From Bradyrhizobium sp. CSA207 (GTDB lineage Bacteria; Pseudomonadota; Alphaproteobacteria; Rhizobiales; Xanthobacteraceae): a stretch of 64,000 nt of DNA. The stretch lies in the NCBI RefSeq assembly GCF_029051685.1, contig NZ_JAACFT010000003.1, forward strand, positions 1 through 64,000. The letters run 5' to 3'. The translations under genes were made by a program, and so were the position numbers. The stretch's first letter is position 1. Each line of letters opens with the position of its first letter. This document shows positions 60,275 to 64,000 of this stretch, in pieces. The notes under the pieces were generated by a model. The model had not been told where the DNA came from. It saw only the letters and a program-made list of their open reading frames with translations, and ran no database searches.

Positions 60275-61558
60275 ATGGCAAAACCGTTTCCGTCGAAGAC
60301 CCACATCGGCAACCATATGCTGCAACCCGAAACGCTGATGCTGACCTATGGCTATGATCCGCAGCTGTCGGAAGGCGCCATCAAGCCGCCGGTGTTCCTG
60401 ACCTCGACCTTTGTGTTCAGGACGGCCGAGGACGGGCAGGACTTCTTCGATTACGTCGCCGGCCGGCGTGAGCCGCCGGAAGGGATGGGCGCGGGCCTGG
60501 TCTATTCGCGCTTCAACCATCCCAACAGCGAAATCGTCGAGGACAAGCTCGCGGTCTATGAGCGCACCGAGAGCTGCGCGCTGTTCTCATCCGGCATGTC
60601 CGCGATCGCGACCACGATCCTCGCTTTCATCCGCCCCGGCGATGTCATTCTGCACTCCCAGCCGCTCTATGGCGGCACGGAAACGCTGCTGACGAACACG
60701 CTTGCACGCCTCTCGATCGGTGCTGTCGGCTTCGCCGACGGCGTCGACGAGGCGGCAGTCAAGCAGGCTTCGGAGGAGGCCATGCGCAAGGGCCGGGTTG
60801 CGATGATTCTGATCGAAACCCCGGCCAATCCGACCAACGGCCTGGTCGACATCGCGATGGTCCGCCGCGTCGCTGATGCAATCGGGAAGACCCAGGGACA
60901 CACACCGATCATCGCCTGCGACAATACGCTGCTCGGGCCGGTGTTTCAGCGGCCGATCGAGCAGGGCGCGGACATTTCGCTGTATTCGCTGACCAAATAT
61001 GTCGGCGGCCATTCCGACCTGATCGCCGGCGCCGCGCTCGGTTCAAAGGCGATGATGAAGGGCATCAAGGCGCTACGGGGCGCAATCGGCACCCAGCTCG
61101 ATCCGCATTCGTGCTGGATGATCAACCGCTCGCTCGAGACGCTGAGCCTGCGCATGGAGAAGGCCGATGCGAACGCGCGGCTCGTTGCGGATTTCCTGCG
61201 CGATCACGCCAAGGTGGCGAGGGTTCACTATCTCGGTCATCACGAACGAGCGTCGCCAGCCGGCCGGGTGTTCGCGCGGCAATGCCTCGGCGCGGGATCG
61301 ACGTTCTCGTTCGACATCGCCGGTGGCAAGGAAGCGGCGGTGAAATTCCTCAACGCGCTGCAGATCTTCAAGCTTGCGGTGAGCCTTGGCGGAACGGAAT
61401 CGCTTGCGAGCCTGCCGGCGACCATGACCCATTCCGGCGTTCCGGCCGAGATCCGCCAGAAAATAGGCATTCTCGATTCCACGATCCGGCTGTCGATCGG
61501 CATCGAAAACCCGTCGGACCTGATTGCAGACCTCTCCCATGCGCTGAGCCTCTCATGA
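60275..61558 (+). CDS. Cystathionine gamma-synthase-family PLP enzyme
   Basis: 427 residues. [20 protein letters not shown] (about 83-102), [13 protein letters not shown] (cofactor phosphate region), [13 protein letters not shown] and the PLP lysine in [14 protein letters not shown] follow the Cys/Met metabolism PLP family; [15 protein letters not shown] closes it. Members include cystathionine gamma-synthase, O-succinylhomoserine sulfhydrylase and methionine gamma-lyase. This slightly longer type (with a [10 protein letters not shown] insert) is often annotated only to family level, and the substrate is not certain. The start MAKPFPSK at 60275 is preceded by AGGACAGCGAGA. Confidence 0.87.
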   Translation: MAKPFPSKTHIGNHMLQPETLMLTYGYDPQLSEGAIKPPVFLTSTFVFRTAEDGQDFFDYVAGRREPPEGMGAGLVYSRFNHPNSEIVEDKLAVYERTESCALFSSGMSAIATTILAFIRPGDVILHSQPLYGGTETLLTNTLARLSIGAVGFADGVDEAAVKQASEEAMRKGRVAMILIETPANPTNGLVDIAMVRRVADAIGKTQGHTPIIACDNTLLGPVFQRPIEQGADISLYSLTKYVGGHSDLIAGAALGSKAMMKGIKALRGAIGTQLDPHSCWMINRSLETLSLRMEKADANARLVADFLRDHAKVARVHYLGHHERASPAGRVFARQCLGAGSTFSFDIAGGKEAAVKFLNALQIFKLAVSLGGTESLASLPATMTHSGVPAEIRQKIGILDSTIRLSIGIENPSDLIADLSHALSLS

Positions 61559-61684
61559 GCGATCCTGCCCGACTGATGCAACTTCGCGCGTCCGGGCTGT
61601 TGGGCGCTTATTGCGCGAGCCGGAATCAAAAGGCCGAGCGCCCCCTCCAGCACTCGGCCCTTCCGCGACGACGCAGTTTATCGC

Positions 61685-62104
61685 TTACTTCGTCACCTGA
61701 CCGCGAATCTCGCCGCCCGGATTGGCGGCGGTATGGATGTTGACGTACAGCTTGCCGGCGAGGAGATCGGCGGCCTGCGCATCGGTCAGCGTCGCGCTGC
61801 CCTCGACCGGGCTCGACGCCGCGTTCGGAATCGGGACCGCGACGCCGGCGTTCTTGCCGGCCTCGGCGGGGCCGTGGAAGTGGGCGGCGGTGGCGGGACC
61901 GGACAGGCCCGAATAGGTCACCTTCCAGGCGAGCTTCTTGCTGGCGGCGTCGTAGTCCAGATCGGCTGTGCCGGTGGCGCTGCTGGTCGTGGCTGGCACC
62001 TCGGACTTGCCGCTGAGAGTCGCCTTCAATTTTTCCGCGCAGGCCGGACCTGCAAAAGCGATGGCCGCTCCGAGCGCAAGCGTGACAAAAACGGGCTTGT
62101 TCAT
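61685..62104 (-). CDS. Exported CHRD-domain protein
   Basis: 139 residues. The signal peptide ends at PACA (about residue 23). The remaining part is one CHRD (chordin-like) domain: KLKATLSGKSEVPATTSSAT, TYSGLSGPATAAHFHGPAEA (the HxHGP core) and KLYVNIHTAANPGGEIRGQV at the end. Its function in bacteria is unknown, periplasmic or extracellular. A promoter-like CGGGAATAAA box lies 57 nt upstream. It is divergent from the diheme cytochrome gene. Confidence 0.85.
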   Translation of the reverse strand: MNKPVFVTLALGAAIAFAGPACAEKLKATLSGKSEVPATTSSATGTADLDYDAASKKLAWKVTYSGLSGPATAAHFHGPAEAGKNAGVAVPIPNAASSPVEGSATLTDAQAADLLAGKLYVNIHTAANPGGEIRGQVTK

Positions 62105-62160
62105 GGTGGTCTCCCTGTTGACGTCTGATGGTGTCAATCTGCAAACAGTGCAGGTTTGAT

Positions 62161-62170
62161 TTTATTCCCG
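62161..62170 (-). promoter_or_regulatory. CGGGAATAAA box upstream of the CHRD gene
   Basis: Read on the minus strand, CGGGAATAAA ends 57 nt before the ATG. The same ten bases stand before the cytochrome c' gene. A dyad ACGAAT/ATTCGT (62174-62199) lies just beside it, in the divergent gap. Confidence 0.35.
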
Positions 62171-62257
62171 CCGACGAATCAAACTATCTAAATTATTCGT
62201 GGCTGGAACGGCCGCGACCTCACCCGTAAATTCGCTTGATCTGGATGGAATGCCTCA

Positions 62258-63184
62258 ATGCTGCGACGAACTCTCCTTGCCACTCTCCTCGTTGCCGTCG
62301 CGGCACTGGGCGTCTTTTGGTGGCTGACGGCCCCGGCTGCGCTGGCGATTGCGCTGCCGTCCCGCGCGCCTGATCTTGCCAACGGGCAGGAAATATTCAA
62401 CGTCGGCGGCTGCTCGTCCTGCCATGCCGTCCCCAGCCAGCCGGACCGTCTGCGGCTCGGCGGCGGCCTGCCGCTCGGCTCGCCGTTCGGGACGTTCTAC
62501 GCTCCCAATATTTCGCCTGATCCCACCGACGGCATCGGGCGCTGGGGCGAGAGCGATTTCGTCAGCGCCGTGATGCGGGGCATCTCGCCGGAGGGAGCGC
62601 ATTACTTCCCGGCATTTCCCTACGCGTCTTATCATATCGCGAAGGTGGACGATGTTCGCGATCTCTTCGCCTATCTGAAGACCTTGCCGGCCGTGCCGGG
62701 CCGGGTGCGCAACCACGACCTGCCGTTTCCGTTCAACATCCGCCGCAATGTCGGCATCTGGAAACTGCTGTTCATGGACGGCGGGCCGTTCGTGCCGGAT
62801 GCAACGCGCTCGTCGCAATGGAATCGCGGCGCCTATCTCGTGAACGGCCTTGGCCACTGTGCGGAGTGCCACAGCCCACGCAACCTCTTGGGCGGCATCA
62901 TCACGGCGCAGCGCTTTGCCGGCGGCCCCAATCCGGAAGGCGAGGGCTGGGTGCCGAACATCACGCAAAAGGGCCTCGGAGAATGGAGCGAGAAGGAGAT
63001 CGCCGATTTTCTCGAGACCGGCGAGATGCCCGAAGGCGACACCGCGTCAGGCGCGATGCGGCCGGTCATCAAGAATCTGGCGCAGCTCACGGCCGAGGAT
63101 CGCGCCGCGATGGCGGCCTATCTGAAGTCACTGCCGCCGGTCGATGGGCCGACGCCGCCAAAACGCAAGCAAGGTGGCGCGTGA
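62258..63184 (+). CDS. Diheme cytochrome c (membrane-anchored or periplasmic)
   Basis: 308 residues. An N-terminal hydrophobic segment (LLATLLVAVAALGVFWWLTA) serves as anchor or signal. Two heme sites are seen, CSSCH (52-56) and CAECH (201-205), each followed by a class I cytochrome c fold with distal Met candidates. It resembles the diheme subunit of alcohol/aldehyde dehydrogenases (three-heme gluconate or sorbitol dehydrogenase type) but with two hemes. No dehydrogenase gene is adjacent. It is divergent from the CHRD gene. Confidence 0.87.
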   Translation: MLRRTLLATLLVAVAALGVFWWLTAPAALAIALPSRAPDLANGQEIFNVGGCSSCHAVPSQPDRLRLGGGLPLGSPFGTFYAPNISPDPTDGIGRWGESDFVSAVMRGISPEGAHYFPAFPYASYHIAKVDDVRDLFAYLKTLPAVPGRVRNHDLPFPFNIRRNVGIWKLLFMDGGPFVPDATRSSQWNRGAYLVNGLGHCAECHSPRNLLGGIITAQRFAGGPNPEGEGWVPNITQKGLGEWSEKEIADFLETGEMPEGDTASGAMRPVIKNLAQLTAEDRAAMAAYLKSLPPVDGPTPPKRKQGGA

Positions 63185-63193
63185 GGCCGGACC

Positions 63194-63439
63194 TTAGCTC
63201 GCGCCGAATGCCTTGAAGGTGATGATGGTGAGGGTGTCCTGGATGCCGGGCAGCACCTGCACCCTCTCGTTGACGAAGTGGCCGATGTCGGTGTCCTTGT
63301 CGACGTAGAACTTCACCAGCAGATCGTACTGTCCGGCGGTGGAGTAGATTTCGGAGGCAATCTCGGCTTCGGCGAGCGCGTTGGCGACCGTATAGGACTG
63401 GCCGAGCTTGCATTTGATCTGGACGAAAAAAGGAACCAT
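63194..63439 (-). CDS. Stand-alone Lrp/AsnC ligand-binding (RAM) domain protein
   Basis: 81 residues, all of it a RAM-type alpha/beta domain: VPFFVQIKCKLGQSYTVANA, TAGQYDLLVKFYVDKDTDIG and the closing GIQDTLTIITFKAF. The DNA-binding half of Lrp is missing. Such single domains bind amino acids and can form mixed oligomers with full-length Lrp proteins. The start MVPFF at 63439 has AGTGACTGTA upstream, a weak site; the longer frame to 63547 shows no homology. It is convergent with the cytochrome gene (9 nt between stops). Confidence 0.82.
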   Translation of the reverse strand: MVPFFVQIKCKLGQSYTVANALAEAEIASEIYSTAGQYDLLVKFYVDKDTDIGHFVNERVQVLPGIQDTLTIITFKAFGAS

Positions 63440-63593
63440 TACAGTCACTCCGAAGGCACATCTGGCGGCTAATAGGCCAAAACCCGCCGGAATTGGCAAG
63501 CGAACTTGCTGCCTCCGGGCGCAAGCAAACTTGCTGCCCTCCGGCATGCGCGCTAGGACGGATCATGGCCCAAAATCAACAGAAAATCGCCCC

Positions 63594-64000
63594 ATGACGA
63601 CGCCCGTGGCGCTCACTATCGCAGGTTCCGATTCGAGCGGCGGCGCCGGCATCCAGGCCGATCTGAAGACCTTTGCCGCGCTCGGCGTCTATGGCGCTTC
63701 CGCCATCACCGCATTGACGGCGCAGAACACGAAGGGCGTCACCGGCATTCATGCGGTTCCGGCCGATTTCGTTGCCGCACAGATCGATGCGGTGTTCTCC
63801 GACCTCGACGTCGGCGCGGTGAAGATCGGCATGGTGGCGCAGGCGGCCAGCATCGATGCGATCGCGGCCGCGCTGTCGCGCTGGATGCCCCGCTACGTCG
63901 TGCTCGATCCCGTGATGGTCGCAACCTCCGGCGACCGCCTGCTGGCGTCCGATGCCGTCGACGCCCTGCGCTTGAAGTTGATGCCGCTGGCCTCGATGAT
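63594..64000 (+). CDS. thiD: Hydroxymethylpyrimidine/phosphomethylpyrimidine kinase, N-terminal part
   Basis: The first 135 residues are present; the gene runs off the right edge. It begins [23 protein letters not shown] (residues 5-27), the ThiD signature, with [12 protein letters not shown] and [11 protein letters not shown] further on (the region for the pyrimidine and Mg). ThiD phosphorylates HMP and HMP-P for thiamin synthesis. It is divergent from the RAM-domain gene across 154 nt that contains a short direct duplication (around 63498-63545). Confidence 0.93.
   Translation, partial: MTTPVALTIAGSDSSGGAGIQADLKTFAALGVYGASAITALTAQNTKGVTGIHAVPADFVAAQIDAVFSDLDVGAVKIGMVAQAASIDAIAAALSRWMPRYVVLDPVMVATSGDRLLASDAVDALRLKLMPLASM

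Noticed and set aside
63498..63545. Short duplication before thiD (AACTTGCTGCC twice)
   Set aside because: Only two copies with no dyad or boxes that suggest a function; recorded as chance or slippage.

Overview
The window comes from a high-GC alphaproteobacterium of the Bradyrhizobium/Nitrobacteraceae type. This rests on the gene set (liv transporter, metK/ahcY, phasin, an LPS block with heptose and O-antigen genes, MurJ) and on several families of long palindromic repeats in the gaps between genes. The genus is an inference; no rRNA or tRNA gene is present.

Layout. 1-3 kb: the edge of an Hcp-family gene, a HemD-like protein, PurU and a small lipoprotein. 3-9.2 kb: a complete branched-chain amino-acid-type ABC transporter (binding protein, two permeases, two ATPases) followed closely by a MetE-C-like methyltransferase. 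9.4-12.3 kb: two adjacent exported TPR proteases, one caspase-like and one retropepsin-like. 12.4-16.6 kb: a HTH/SAM-methyltransferase with a structured leader, then metK and ahcY (SAM synthesis and SAH recycling). 16.8-19.7 kb: a flavin monooxygenase and an overlapping ParA-like ATPase/phasin gene pair.

19,791-31,195 is an integrated element of about 11.4 kb, bounded by a 14-bp direct repeat. Reading from the integrase end it carries a tyrosine integrase, AlpA, a Zn-ribbon/HTH protein, a primase-helicase beside an iteron field, a capsid-like protein, a P27-type small terminase and a Mu gpP-like hub. It has no large terminase, portal, tail tube or lysis gene. The size and gene order fit a P4/PICI-like phage satellite better than a full prophage.

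31.2-33.8 kb holds a small unknown gene, an LpxO-like hydroxylase, a SnoaL-like protein and a FAH-family enzyme. 33.8-56.1 kb is a cell-envelope polysaccharide region: an MsbA-type exporter, GalE, glycosyltransferases, HldD and HldE for ADP-heptose, heptosyltransferase, O-antigen ligase, a FlaA1/CapD-type dehydratase, a WecA-like initiating transferase, an UPF0104 membrane protein, UDP-glucuronate epimerase, ManC, WbpB- and WbpE-like amino-sugar enzymes, and MurJ. Together these would supply heptose, GDP-mannose, uronate and amino-sugar precursors and the membrane steps for core and O-antigen.

56.4-64 kb holds a DUF1127 protein, an orphan molybdenum hydroxylase large subunit, a cytochrome c', a cystathionine gamma-synthase-family enzyme, a CHRD protein, a diheme cytochrome c, a stand-alone Lrp-type ligand domain and the start of thiD.

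The most interesting items are the satellite-like island with its att site and putative origin, the ParA/phasin pair, the possible pseudoknot leader upstream of the methyltransferase, the paired TPR proteases, and the modular intergenic repeats. All identifications were made by reading the sequence; no database search was run.
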